Shown: positions 1 to 5,946 of the stretch, in pieces
How positions within the stretch are numbered: position 1 is the first letter of the stretch
Layout: the number at the start of each line of letters is the position of its first letter
Assembly: GCA_021781185.1 (NCBI GenBank)
Contig: JAJXXI010000373.1
Span: 1 to 6,318 of the forward strand
Reading direction: 5' to 3'
Length of the DNA stretch: 6,318 bases
Origin: a bacterium
GTDB lineage: Bacteria > Verrucomicrobiota > Verrucomicrobiia > Limisphaerales > UBA11358
Notes under the pieces: generated by a model
What the model was told of the DNA's origin: nothing
Database searches by the model: none
Seen by the model: the letters and a program-made list of their open reading frames with translations, nothing else
Translations under genes and position numbers: made by a program

Positions 1-84
1 CGTTGTTTGGGGGACAATTCCTTTTTATTGCTCTTCATGGTGTTCATTGTTTGGGCGGCGTCAATTCGTGCTGCCATTCTGGAC
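1..84. other. Unassigned left edge
   Basis: I see no gene, RNA or mobile-element end that I can support here. A plus-strand frame is open from near the left edge, but it starts at TTG, runs straight through the REP cluster and has no recognisable protein content. TTGTTTGGG occurs twice (near 3 and near 48), and ATTCGT at 64-69 is inverted as ACGAAT at 83-88. Both are short enough to be chance. Confidence 0.4.
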
Positions 85-181
85 GAATCCCAACGGGATT
101 CAATCACTCAGCTCAGGGTTGGCGCGAAGCGACTACCCAGGGGACGTGATCCAACAAACCGATCAACCCTGAAAGGGTTGA
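85..181. repeat. REP-like cluster of three hairpins next to RAYT gene
   Basis: Three inverted repeats lie back to back. The first is GAATCCC-AAC-GGGATTC at 85-101, a perfect 7-bp stem. The second is an imperfect stem between CTCAGGGT (112-119) and ACCCAGGG (135-142). The third is TCAACCCT-GAA-AGGGTTGA at 163-181, a perfect 8-bp stem with a 3-base loop. The last hairpin begins directly after the stop codon of the RAYT-like transposase remnant. REP palindromes flanking REP-associated tyrosine transposases are an established arrangement, and these short 3-base-loop stems fit it. No U-run follows, so an intrinsic terminator is less likely. Whether the hairpins recur elsewhere in the genome cannot be seen here. 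Confidence 0.6.
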
Positions 182-182
182 A

Positions 183-519
183 TCAATCCCACACATACCA
201 TTCGTCGAATTCGATTTCGTATCGGCGCATTAATTGCCGGAACTCGTCTGGAAACAAAACCTTGCGATGATGCTCCTCCTGCACGGCGATGTAATCGCGC
301 ACCGATTCAATCTGGGAAAACCCGAGGGAGAAAATGTCGTAGCCGTTTTGCCACGCGAAATCCGCGAGGTCGGGCGATTTGGTTTTCAGCCACAACGACG
401 AACCGCGTTCACCTCCTTGACCATCGCCGCCGCGTCGCAGGTGCGCGACAGCGCGCAGAGCAGATGCACATGGTCTTCCACGCCGCCCACGATAATCGGT
501 TGGCATTCGAGATTGGTTA
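183..519 (-). pseudogene. IS200/RAYT-like HUH transposase, 5'-truncated and frameshifted
   Basis: This is the remnant of a Y1 (single-tyrosine) HUH transposase of the REP-associated IS200-like type, which nicks and rejoins single-stranded DNA at REP hairpins. The first surviving part, read from 519 to about 410, encodes NLECQPIIVGGVEDHVHLL, which carries the metal-binding HUH motif (HVH). The second part, in another frame down to the TGA at 183-185, encodes WQNGYDIFSLGFSQIESVRD followed by YIAVQEEHHRK and the usual ending EFDEWYVWD. The Tyr of VRDYI is the expected nucleophile. A single missing base near 409-411 explains the break: restoring it turns KEVNAVRR into KEV(K)RGSSLWLKTK, the expected family sequence. 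Roughly the first 30-35 codons are absent, because the reading runs into the inverted repeat of the neighbouring IS. It is almost certainly inactive. Confidence 0.85.
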
Positions 520-537
520 GTTGCTCCTGAAAAACTC
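520..537 (+). repeat. Left terminal inverted repeat of the IS
   Basis: GTTGCTCCTGAAAAACTC pairs with the inverted copy at 1958-1975 at 16 of 18 positions. It lies downstream of the transposase stop codon. The flanking TA at 518-519 may be one copy of the target duplication. Confidence 0.85.
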
Positions 538-539
538 TT

Positions 540-779
540 TTACCTTGTGGAAGCCAAACTGGGCTGAGTCAGGTTGCCCGCCAAGAGGCGAATGAGTTGA
601 AGCCAAAAAAAGGCCGTCGTCCGCAGCCACTTCTTGAGGTTCCATGCCGCTGCCGCCAGCATCAAGTTCACTTGGTCGCCAATGAAGCCTTTGAGGAAGC
701 AACGCACGAGCCGATACTGGTGTTTCAAGTGGCTGATGACCGGTTCAATCGCCGCCCGCCGCCGAAACCGCGCCCGCAT
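540..779 (-). pseudogene. IS5-type transposase, C-terminal part in the -1 frame
   Basis: This frame holds the missing end of the DDE transposase encoded upstream. From the ATG at 777-779 it reads MRARFRRRAAIEPVISHLK, whose Glu in AAIEPVI is the third catalytic acidic residue of IS4/IS5-type transposases. It continues with RLVRCFLKGFIGDQVNLML and a WNLKKWLR helix, both typical of the family's C-terminus, and ends at the TAA at 540-542. The frame is open further upstream, so a -1 shift anywhere around 780-806 would join it to the main ORF and give a protein of about 440 residues. Whether the join is programmed slippage or mutation cannot be settled from this copy. The GGGG run at 790-793 (minus strand) is the obvious place for a lost base. 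Confidence 0.8.
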
Positions 780-1861
780 CTTCGCGCTTCCCCGCCTGCT
801 TTGGCCGGGCTGGGCTTGCCCGGCAGCAGCACTTCCGTCCCATCCACTTCCTTGCGCCCGCGATAGCCGCGATCCACGACGGCCTTGGCTGGTTGCCCGC
901 CGGTGATGGACCGGGTTTGTTCCAAGGCCGGTCGCAGCGCGTCGCCGTCGTAGAGATTCTCCGCGTGGGCCACCGCCCCAACAATCACGCCATGCGTCTT
1001 GGTCATCACCACCGAGGCCTTGCTCCCAAACTCGTATTTTTTGTGCTCCTTGCCCTTGCTCAGACAATAAACCTGCGGTTCATGCAGCGAATACACCTTG
1101 GCCTTGTCCCCGGACTTTTGGCGCAATACCCGCCGATACAGGGCCAAGCTTCCCCGTTGCTCCGCGCACACCGATGCGGGCAGCTTGCGTTCCAGTTCAC
1201 GGATCAGGCGTCCCGCGATGACTTTCATTTTGCGCCAGGCCCGCTGGGCGGCTTTCCGTTTCTTCCGGTCTTTACGCCAGCGTTGGGCCATCACGCATTG
1301 CCGCACCGCCTTGCGGTAGCGGCGACGCAGCCTGACGCCGTTGCCATCCGCCAGCTTCCAGCAGCGCCGAATGATCTTGTGCGCCAGCTTCGTATCGGTC
1401 GGATGCGTGATGTTTTTCTCCTGCACCGTCGTGTCCACCACCACTTCACTCTCCCGCGCCTTGTCCCCGTGCAGTTGCACCGTGACTTGGAGGATGCATT
1501 GCACGCCCGCCTCGCCAATGCGCTGGCGGAAATAAACCAGGTCACTGGGATCACACGGCACAGCCCACTGAAAGTCCGTCATCCCGCAGAAGTATTGCCA
1601 GTAAGGGTTCTGCACCCAGCCGGCCACCACGGTTTCATCCCCCTGATTGAACATTTGTTTGAGCAACAGCAGCCCGACCATCAACCGCACCGGCTTGGCC
1701 GGCCGCCCTTCGGGGCTGTAATACTTGCCAAACGCCTGCTCGAACTCCAACCACGGCAGCGTGTCGGCCAGTTGTTTGAGCGGCTGGCGGGGATCAGGCT
1801 GTTCGCCCAGTGTGGGCATCAGGAAAGAGGTTTGAGCGGACGCGGCAGGCTTGGTTTGCAT
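725..1861 (-). CDS. IS5-family DDE transposase, N-terminal and central part (frameshifted)
   Basis: The 378-residue ORF carries most of an IS5/IS1182-type transposase. The N-terminal DNA-binding part contains FGKYYSPEGRPAKPVRLMVG and LLLLKQMFNQGDE, the standard start of this group. The first catalytic Asp is D143 in VVVDTTVQEKNITHPTDTKL and the second is D330 in AVVDRGYRG. A basic, helical insertion lies between them (about residues 175-230). The frame then leaves homology after LLPGKPSPAKAG (about residue 356) and ends in a non-family tail of about 20 residues. The catalytic Glu lies in the overlapping -1 frame at 540-779, so this product alone lacks a full DDE site. The start is the first ATG after an in-frame TGA; no Shine-Dalgarno is visible. 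An inverted repeat lies just upstream. A long antisense ORF over this gene is a shadow. Confidence 0.85.
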   Translation of the reverse strand: MQTKPAASAQTSFLMPTLGEQPDPRQPLKQLADTLPWLEFEQAFGKYYSPEGRPAKPVRLMVGLLLLKQMFNQGDETVVAGWVQNPYWQYFCGMTDFQWAVPCDPSDLVYFRQRIGEAGVQCILQVTVQLHGDKARESEVVVDTTVQEKNITHPTDTKLAHKIIRRCWKLADGNGVRLRRRYRKAVRQCVMAQRWRKDRKKRKAAQRAWRKMKVIAGRLIRELERKLPASVCAEQRGSLALYRRVLRQKSGDKAKVYSLHEPQVYCLSKGKEHKKYEFGSKASVVMTKTHGVIVGAVAHAENLYDGDALRPALEQTRSITGGQPAKAVVDRGYRGRKEVDGTEVLLPGKPSPAKAGGEARRCGRGFGGGRRLNRSSAT

Positions 1862-1870
1862 CGCTCATTT

Positions 1871-1908
1871 CGACCGGATTTTTCACCCGGAATTCAATTT
1901 CCCGGTCG
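1871..1908 (-). promoter_or_regulatory. Inverted repeat in transposase leader
   Basis: CGACCGG at 1871-1877 is perfectly inverted as CCGGTCG at 1902-1908, inside the IS and about 10 bases upstream of the transposase ATG. A transcript entering from outside the element would contain the full hairpin. In IS10 and IS50, leader structures of this kind reduce transposase translation from read-through transcripts; that role here is only inference. Confidence 0.35.
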
Positions 1909-1957
1909 AATATTTTAATGCCACCACGCCCCATCGTTTGCCGCAGCTTGCAAGGTC

Positions 1958-1975
1958 GCGTTTTTCAGGAGCGAC
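1958..1975 (-). repeat. Right terminal inverted repeat of the IS
   Basis: Read on the minus strand this end is GTCGCTCCTGAAAAACGC, differing from the left end at two of 18 positions. It lies upstream of the transposase start. TA follows at 1976-1977, then about 34 bases to the msrA stop. Confidence 0.85.
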
Positions 1976-2011
1976 TATTTGACATCGTTCCGATGCGGCT
2001 GGATTCGCGGG

Positions 2012-2638
2012 TTATTTTGGCGTTTGCACGGTCGGTTCGATGACTTGTTTGTGCTCCAGTTTTTCCAGTTTGGGGGCGATGACGATCTGGCAGTAGGGCT
2101 GGCTGGTGTGGGCGTCGTAGTAGCCCTGGTGGTATTTCTCGGCGGGATAAAATTTCGTGAAGGGCACAATTTCCGTGACGATGGGCTTGTGATGGTCGGC
2201 TTGCGCGGCGAGCTTGGATTTCTCCGCGATGAGCTTCTGCTTCTCGTCGTGATACAGGATGATGGAGCGGTATTGCGGGCCTTCGTCCGCGCCCTGCCGG
2301 TTTAACGTGGTGGGGTCGTGCGCCTGCCAGAAAACTTCCAGCAGCTTCGCGTAGGAAATTTTTGCGGGATCAAACACAATCTGCGTCACCTCGGCGTGGC
2401 CGGTGGTTCCGGTGCAGACTTCCTCATAGGTTGGATTCACGGTGTGGCCGCCGGCGAAACCGCTGGTCACGGAGAGCACGCCGGGCAGGCGTTCATAGAC
2501 GGCTTCCATGCACCAGAAGCAGCCGCCGCCGAGCGTGGCGGTTTCGGTTTTGTTTGTATTCATGACATTCGTGGGTTGGGCCAGGGCGGCCAGATTCAGC
2601 GCGCCCGCCGCAAGCAGCATGGAGAACAGCGATTTCAT
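2012..2638 (-). CDS. msrA: Exported peptide-methionine (S)-S-oxide reductase MsrA
   Basis: MsrA reduces the S epimer of methionine sulfoxide in oxidised proteins. The 208-residue product starts with a signal peptide (MKSLFSMLLAAGALNLAALA, likely cut before Q21), which points to action outside the cytoplasm. The catalytic domain opens with GGGCFWCMEAVY, where Cys40 is the nucleophile. Compared with E. coli MsrA (Cys51, Tyr82, Glu94, Asp129, Tyr134), the matching residues are Cys40, Tyr71, Glu83 (GHAEV), Asp118 and Tyr123 (DEGPQYRS), at a constant offset of 11, so the active site is complete. Other cysteines are Cys43, Cys75 and Cys183 (PYCQ); Cys43 or Cys183 may resolve the disulfide, which is inference. 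The ATG has no clear Shine-Dalgarno. It lies 152 bases after yacG, so it may have its own promoter. The IS ends 36 bases beyond its stop and leaves it intact. Confidence 0.95.
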   Translation of the reverse strand: MKSLFSMLLAAGALNLAALAQPTNVMNTNKTETATLGGGCFWCMEAVYERLPGVLSVTSGFAGGHTVNPTYEEVCTGTTGHAEVTQIVFDPAKISYAKLLEVFWQAHDPTTLNRQGADEGPQYRSIILYHDEKQKLIAEKSKLAAQADHHKPIVTEIVPFTKFYPAEKYHQGYYDAHTSQPYCQIVIAPKLEKLEHKQVIEPTVQTPK

Positions 2639-2790
2639 CGGTCGTAAATCATGGACTGCATGCGGGCAACTTCATTCAAAACGGCGGGAACGCAAATGCA
2701 ATTTTCGGCACGGCCTGGCCGCGACCTGATGGGATTCATGCCAAGAGGCGGGCGGTGGCGTGCTGTTCAAATTTGAACGGCGGACGAAAT
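2639..2790. promoter_or_regulatory. yacG-msrA intergenic region with palindromes
   Basis: This 152-base gap contains the perfect 14-bp palindrome GTTCAAATTTGAAC at 2765-2778, 12 bases past the yacG stop, and a shorter CGGCC-T-GGCCG palindrome at 2711-2721. The first has no GC-rich stem followed by a U-run, so it looks more like a dimeric regulator site than a terminator. It lies about 127 bases upstream of the msrA ATG, within range for control of an msrA promoter. I could not pick out a confident -35/-10 pair. Function is inference. Confidence 0.35.
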
Positions 2791-3006
2791 TCAGATTTCC
2801 TTTTCTGGCCGGTCCAAATGCTTGCCGGGCCGCAGATCGGCGTATTGATCGAAGTGTTCGGGTTTGAGCGGTTCGGAAATGGCGTGTTCGCCGCCAAGCC
2901 ATTTGCCCAGGTCAATGAGCTTGCAACGATGGGAACAAAACGGCCCGTATTTTTCTGCGAACCAGTCACCGGACTTTTTACAGGTCGGGCACTTGATGAT
3001 CGGCAT
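2791..3006 (-). CDS. yacG: DNA gyrase inhibitor YacG (zinc-binding)
   Basis: This 71-residue protein matches the YacG family: CPTC at residues 6-9, then FCSHRCKLIDLGKWL with Cys24 and Cys28. The four cysteines (6, 9, 24, 28) form the expected Zn site, and the CKLIDLGxW signature is diagnostic. E. coli YacG binds GyrB and blocks gyrase from binding DNA. The acidic C-terminal half (SEPLKPEHFDQYADL onward) is the more variable part. Its length is normal. The ATG lies 8 bases after the stop of the preceding exported-protein gene, so the two are likely cotranscribed. In E. coli yacG sits near coaE and zapD; here its partners are prc and an unknown gene, so the context gives little functional hint. 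Confidence 0.93.
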   Translation of the reverse strand: MPIIKCPTCKKSGDWFAEKYGPFCSHRCKLIDLGKWLGGEHAISEPLKPEHFDQYADLRPGKHLDRPEKEI

Positions 3007-3014
3007 GGGGACAG

Positions 3015-3578
3015 CTATTTGGTTTCGGTGGCGACGGTGGTGAGGTCGGCCACGAGCTGGTCGGTTTTATCCTGATCCACGCCGGCGGCGGTGAGGATTT
3101 TCTTCGCGTCATCCAGCAGGGATTGCTGTTGCGGGGCGGAGAGGTGGGCGGCATTGAACAGCGCGTGAACGCCGCGGGCAAGATTGGCCTGCTGTCCGGC
3201 GGACATTTTCTTGCCGCTCACATTGGCGACGAGGTCATCGGCCAGTTGCTTGATGGCGGCGGCGGAAGCCTTGGTGCCGTGCGCGGCGGCGGTCAGATGG
3301 TTGAGCAGCGGCATCCGCTGGTCTTCAGCGGCAGCGTCCCCGGCCTTGACCAGTGCCGCCAAATCGGCCCGCAAATCCGCGATGTTTTGGAGCGTGGCCG
3401 CCAAGGCGGGGGCGGTGGGCGGAGTTTGTGGCGCGGCTGCGGGCGGACGTTGCGGTGGCGGTTCATTGGCAGGCTGTCCGGCGCGTTCAGCCTGTTCAAT
3501 GGCCATGTTGTAATTCACATCAGCCCGGGCGAAGCTGGCAAGCATCAAGGCGGCCAAGATCAGCAATGAGGCTTTCAT
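3015..3578 (-). CDS. Exported helical protein of unknown function
   Basis: I do not recognise this 187-residue protein. It has a signal peptide (MKASLLILAALMLASFARA, likely cut before D20), a Pro/Ala/Gln-rich linker at about residues 36-60, and a C-terminal part (61-187) that looks wholly alpha-helical, rich in Ala, Leu, Asp and Lys and without cysteine. Two segments resemble each other 21 residues apart: MSAGQQANLARGVHALFNAA (from 125) and LSAPQQQSLLDDAKKILTAA (from 146). The SAxQQ starts recall the LTxxQ motifs of the CpxP/Spy periplasmic chaperones, but the match is too weak to assign it. The ATG is only 4 bases after the prc stop, which suggests translational coupling and a job beside the protease in the periplasm. 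No Shine-Dalgarno stands out beyond the coupled junction. Confidence 0.8.
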   Translation of the reverse strand: MKASLLILAALMLASFARADVNYNMAIEQAERAGQPANEPPPQRPPAAAPQTPPTAPALAATLQNIADLRADLAALVKAGDAAAEDQRMPLLNHLTAAAHGTKASAAAIKQLADDLVANVSGKKMSAGQQANLARGVHALFNAAHLSAPQQQSLLDDAKKILTAAGVDQDKTDQLVADLTTVATETK

Positions 3579-3582
3579 GGAA

Positions 3583-5946
3583 TCATTGGTGCGCCATCAG
3601 CACCCCGCTTTTGGCGAGCAGGGAAATGTAATCCAGCAGAATCCGCTCGGTTTCATCCAGCATCGGGTCCACTTCGGGCGGTGAGTTCTTGTCGGCATCG
3701 GCGGCGTTGACGGCATTGGTCTGGCCGGCGGTGCCGGTGCCGCTGGTGATGGCGTTGGTGCCGGCGTCCGTGCCGCTGACGGTGAGGACGGTGTTGGTTT
3801 CCGTATTGGAGGTGGCCGTTGAGGTCACATTGGTGGCGGTATCGGCTCCGAGTTCTTTGAGTCCGGGCAGGGCGGCGTTTTCAACGGTGATTTCGTAGGT
3901 TTTCACGCCGTCCGGCTTGCGCGCGGCGCGCTCGTCCTTGCGGGACTGGTTCTGCATGGCGATGCGTTCGCGCTCTTTCAGGGCCTGTTTTTCATTGATG
4001 GTATAGGTCTTGTCGGCCTGCAGTTTTTGGAACCGGGCGATGTCCTGCCGGATGTAGATGAAATCCTGGTTCGTGGCGATGCGCGCATCCGAATCCGCCT
4101 TGAGTCGGGCGAGATACGGTGCGACCAGATTCAGCTTGTCGTAATGAACGGGCTGGATGGTGTCCCACGGCAGCGGGTAATCAAGCGAGGATTCGCCAAT
4201 GTCTTTGGAATAGTTCAACACGTCCGGCAGAACGATGTCCGAGGCCACGCCTTTTAACTGCGTGGAAGCGCCGCTGACACGGTAGAATTTGCGGATGGTG
4301 ATCTTGATGGTGCCCGGGTCGTTGGTGGCGCTCCGGGTGGCCGGCCAGACGAAGGGACGGAGCGGGTTCAGATTTTGCACGGTGCCTTTGCCGTGAGTGG
4401 AGGTGTCACCGACGATGAGCGCGCGGCCGTAATCCTGCAAGGCGGCGGCCACGATTTCCGAGGCGGAGGCGCTGAACCGGTTCACCAGAACGACGAGCGG
4501 ACCGTCGTAAAGTTCATCAGGATCGTTGTCGGAATCCACCTGCACCTGTCCATCGGGGTCGCGGGCGAGCACCACCGGACCGTCCTTGATGAAGAGGCCG
4601 GTGAACTTGATGGCTTCCTCCAGCGAACCGCCGGGGTTGGTGCGCAGGTCAATGATGATGCCGGAGACTTTCTCTTTTTTCAGCCGTTCGACCAGCTTGG
4701 CCACATCCGCCGTGGTGCTTTTGGGCGTGGCGCGTCCGCCGGTGCCGAGATTGACGGTGGCATAAAATGAGGGCAGATCAATGATGCCAATGCGCCGCCC
4801 GTCCGGATAAACGACGAGCCGGGCCTTGGCCTCCGAATCTTCGAGTTTGATTTCATCGCGGACCAGTTTGACGATTTTGCGTGCGGGCCGGTCATTTTCC
4901 GGACTGAGGGTCAGCCGGACTTCGGTGCCTTTGGGGCCGCGGATCAACTGGACCACTTTTTCCAGATCCATGTCCACCACGTCCACGGGCGGCTGGTTGC
5001 CTTGAGCGACGGCGATGATGCGATCCTTTTCATTGATCTGTTTGCTTTTGGCCGCCGGCCCGCCGGGCACGAGGGAGCGGATGGTGCAATAGCCGTCGTC
5101 CTCGTAAAGTTGCGCGCCGATGCCGAACAGCGAGAGGTTCATGCCGATGGAGAAATCTGCCGCCTTGGGTGCGCTGAAATAATCCGTATGGGGATCATAG
5201 GCATGGCAGAGGCCGTTGAGGTAAAGCTGCAGGACATCGTCGCTGTCCCAATTGGTCGTCTGGAGCAGGTTCCAGCGGTAATGCCGGATAAGCGTTTCCG
5301 CAATGTCCTTGGCGGCACCGGGCGGCAGCTTCACGAAGAAAGTGCCGTTGGTCTCATGGATTTCGCGAGACAACTTTTCCTGGAGATATTCATAGCGCAG
5401 TTGCTCGGTCCAGAGCGACTCGGCCTCCGCCAAATTCTTGGGGAACGGCGCGTGCCGGCGGTCGAGGGTGATTTTATCCTCCGTGTTGAACTTGAATTTA
5501 TCCTGCTTCAACAGCTCGATGGCAAACAGGTCATGCTGCTGGATGCGTTCGGCAAAGCGGTCGTAAACGGCAAACGCCGGCGTCACGTCCGCCACCGCCC
5601 GGGTGCCGCCAACGGTCAGCTTGTCGAGATTCGTGCGGTAGATCTCAAACTCGGAAAGGTCGGACTGGAGGAAGTTTTCGTGGCGCGGATCCAGCGAATT
5701 AATGTAGTTGTCAAAAAATTCCCCGGACAACTGTTTGTCCAAGGGGCGTTGGGAATAATGATATTCCTCCAGCAACCGGGCCGCGACATGGGCAATGCGC
5801 GGATCGTTTGGTCCCGGCTGCAGGCTTGTGGCCGGAAGTTCGGCCACGGTGGGGATGGGAAGGGCGGAGGTCCGGCAACCGGCCCAGATGGCCAGCGCAA
5901 TCGCAAACACCGTCAGCGCCAGCAGGGGCTTTTTTAATGAAGGCAT
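3583..5946 (-). CDS. prc: Tail-specific (C-terminal processing) protease Prc/Tsp, S41A family
   Basis: This 787-residue serine protease degrades or trims envelope proteins from their C-termini. In order it has an N-terminal hydrophobic segment with Cys24 in AIWAGC (possible lipoprotein signal, though Trp at -3 is atypical), the N-terminal Tsp domain (about 45-260, with NSLDPRHENFL and LCHAYDPHTDYFS), a PDZ domain (about 265-355, FGIGAQL and LVPGGPAAKS) and the S41 core. Catalytic residues are Ser494 (NRFSASASE), Lys520 (HGKGTVQ) and Asp505 (LQDYG), matching E. coli Ser430, Lys455 and Asp441. The C-terminal domain follows (SSLDYPLPWDTI, KQALKERERIAMQNQ). A Thr/Asn/Ser-rich stretch (about 702-750) precedes a conserved-looking tail (DPMLDETERILLDYI). 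I chose the ATG at 5946 over the TTG at 5970 because it gives a compact signal sequence. No Shine-Dalgarno is visible. It heads the minus-strand gene cluster. Confidence 0.95.
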   Translation of the reverse strand: MPSLKKPLLALTVFAIALAIWAGCRTSALPIPTVAELPATSLQPGPNDPRIAHVAARLLEEYHYSQRPLDKQLSGEFFDNYINSLDPRHENFLQSDLSEFEIYRTNLDKLTVGGTRAVADVTPAFAVYDRFAERIQQHDLFAIELLKQDKFKFNTEDKITLDRRHAPFPKNLAEAESLWTEQLRYEYLQEKLSREIHETNGTFFVKLPPGAAKDIAETLIRHYRWNLLQTTNWDSDDVLQLYLNGLCHAYDPHTDYFSAPKAADFSIGMNLSLFGIGAQLYEDDGYCTIRSLVPGGPAAKSKQINEKDRIIAVAQGNQPPVDVVDMDLEKVVQLIRGPKGTEVRLTLSPENDRPARKIVKLVRDEIKLEDSEAKARLVVYPDGRRIGIIDLPSFYATVNLGTGGRATPKSTTADVAKLVERLKKEKVSGIIIDLRTNPGGSLEEAIKFTGLFIKDGPVVLARDPDGQVQVDSDNDPDELYDGPLVVLVNRFSASASEIVAAALQDYGRALIVGDTSTHGKGTVQNLNPLRPFVWPATRSATNDPGTIKITIRKFYRVSGASTQLKGVASDIVLPDVLNYSKDIGESSLDYPLPWDTIQPVHYDKLNLVAPYLARLKADSDARIATNQDFIYIRQDIARFQKLQADKTYTINEKQALKERERIAMQNQSRKDERAARKPDGVKTYEITVENAALPGLKELGADTATNVTSTATSNTETNTVLTVSGTDAGTNAITSGTGTAGQTNAVNAADADKNSPPEVDPMLDETERILLDYISLLAKSGVLMAHQ

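Larger units (their letters stand above)
520..1975 (-). mobile_element. IS5-superfamily insertion sequence, 1456 bp, TA-flanked
   Basis: The element is bounded by imperfect terminal inverted repeats. The left end reads GTTGCTCCTGAAAAACTC and the right end, reverse complemented, reads GTCGCTCCTGAAAAACGC, with 16 of 18 bases matching. TA lies just outside each end (518-519 and 1976-1977), which fits a 2-bp TA target duplication as known for some IS5 subgroups. It carries one DDE transposase in two frames on the minus strand, whose stop lies only about 20 bases from the left end. The size is typical for IS5/IS1182-type elements. Its left end interrupts a RAYT-like transposase. Its right end lies 36 bases past the msrA stop. 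Confidence 0.85.

Noticed and set aside
85..181. CRISPR array
   Set aside because: The palindromes differ from one another and there are no regular spacers or repeated identical units.
163..181. Intrinsic terminator for the RAYT gene
   Set aside because: The stem is strong, but no U-run follows in the direction of transcription. A REP hairpin explains it better.
7..270. Plus-strand ORF with a hydrophobic N-terminus
   Set aside because: It needs a TTG start at the window edge, and most of it translates the REP hairpins and the antisense of the RAYT remnant.
893..1918. Long plus-strand ORF (341 codons) across the IS
   Set aside because: It is antisense to the DDE transposase, whose motifs are unmistakable on the other strand. 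Its translation is His/Arg/Leu-rich without recognisable family content.
1976..2011. Terminator after msrA
   Set aside because: The 36 bases between the msrA stop and the IS hold no convincing stem with a U-run.
5002..5937. Plus-strand ORF of 311 codons
   Set aside because: It lies wholly antisense to the N-terminal half of prc, which has full domain support. This is a GC-rich shadow frame.
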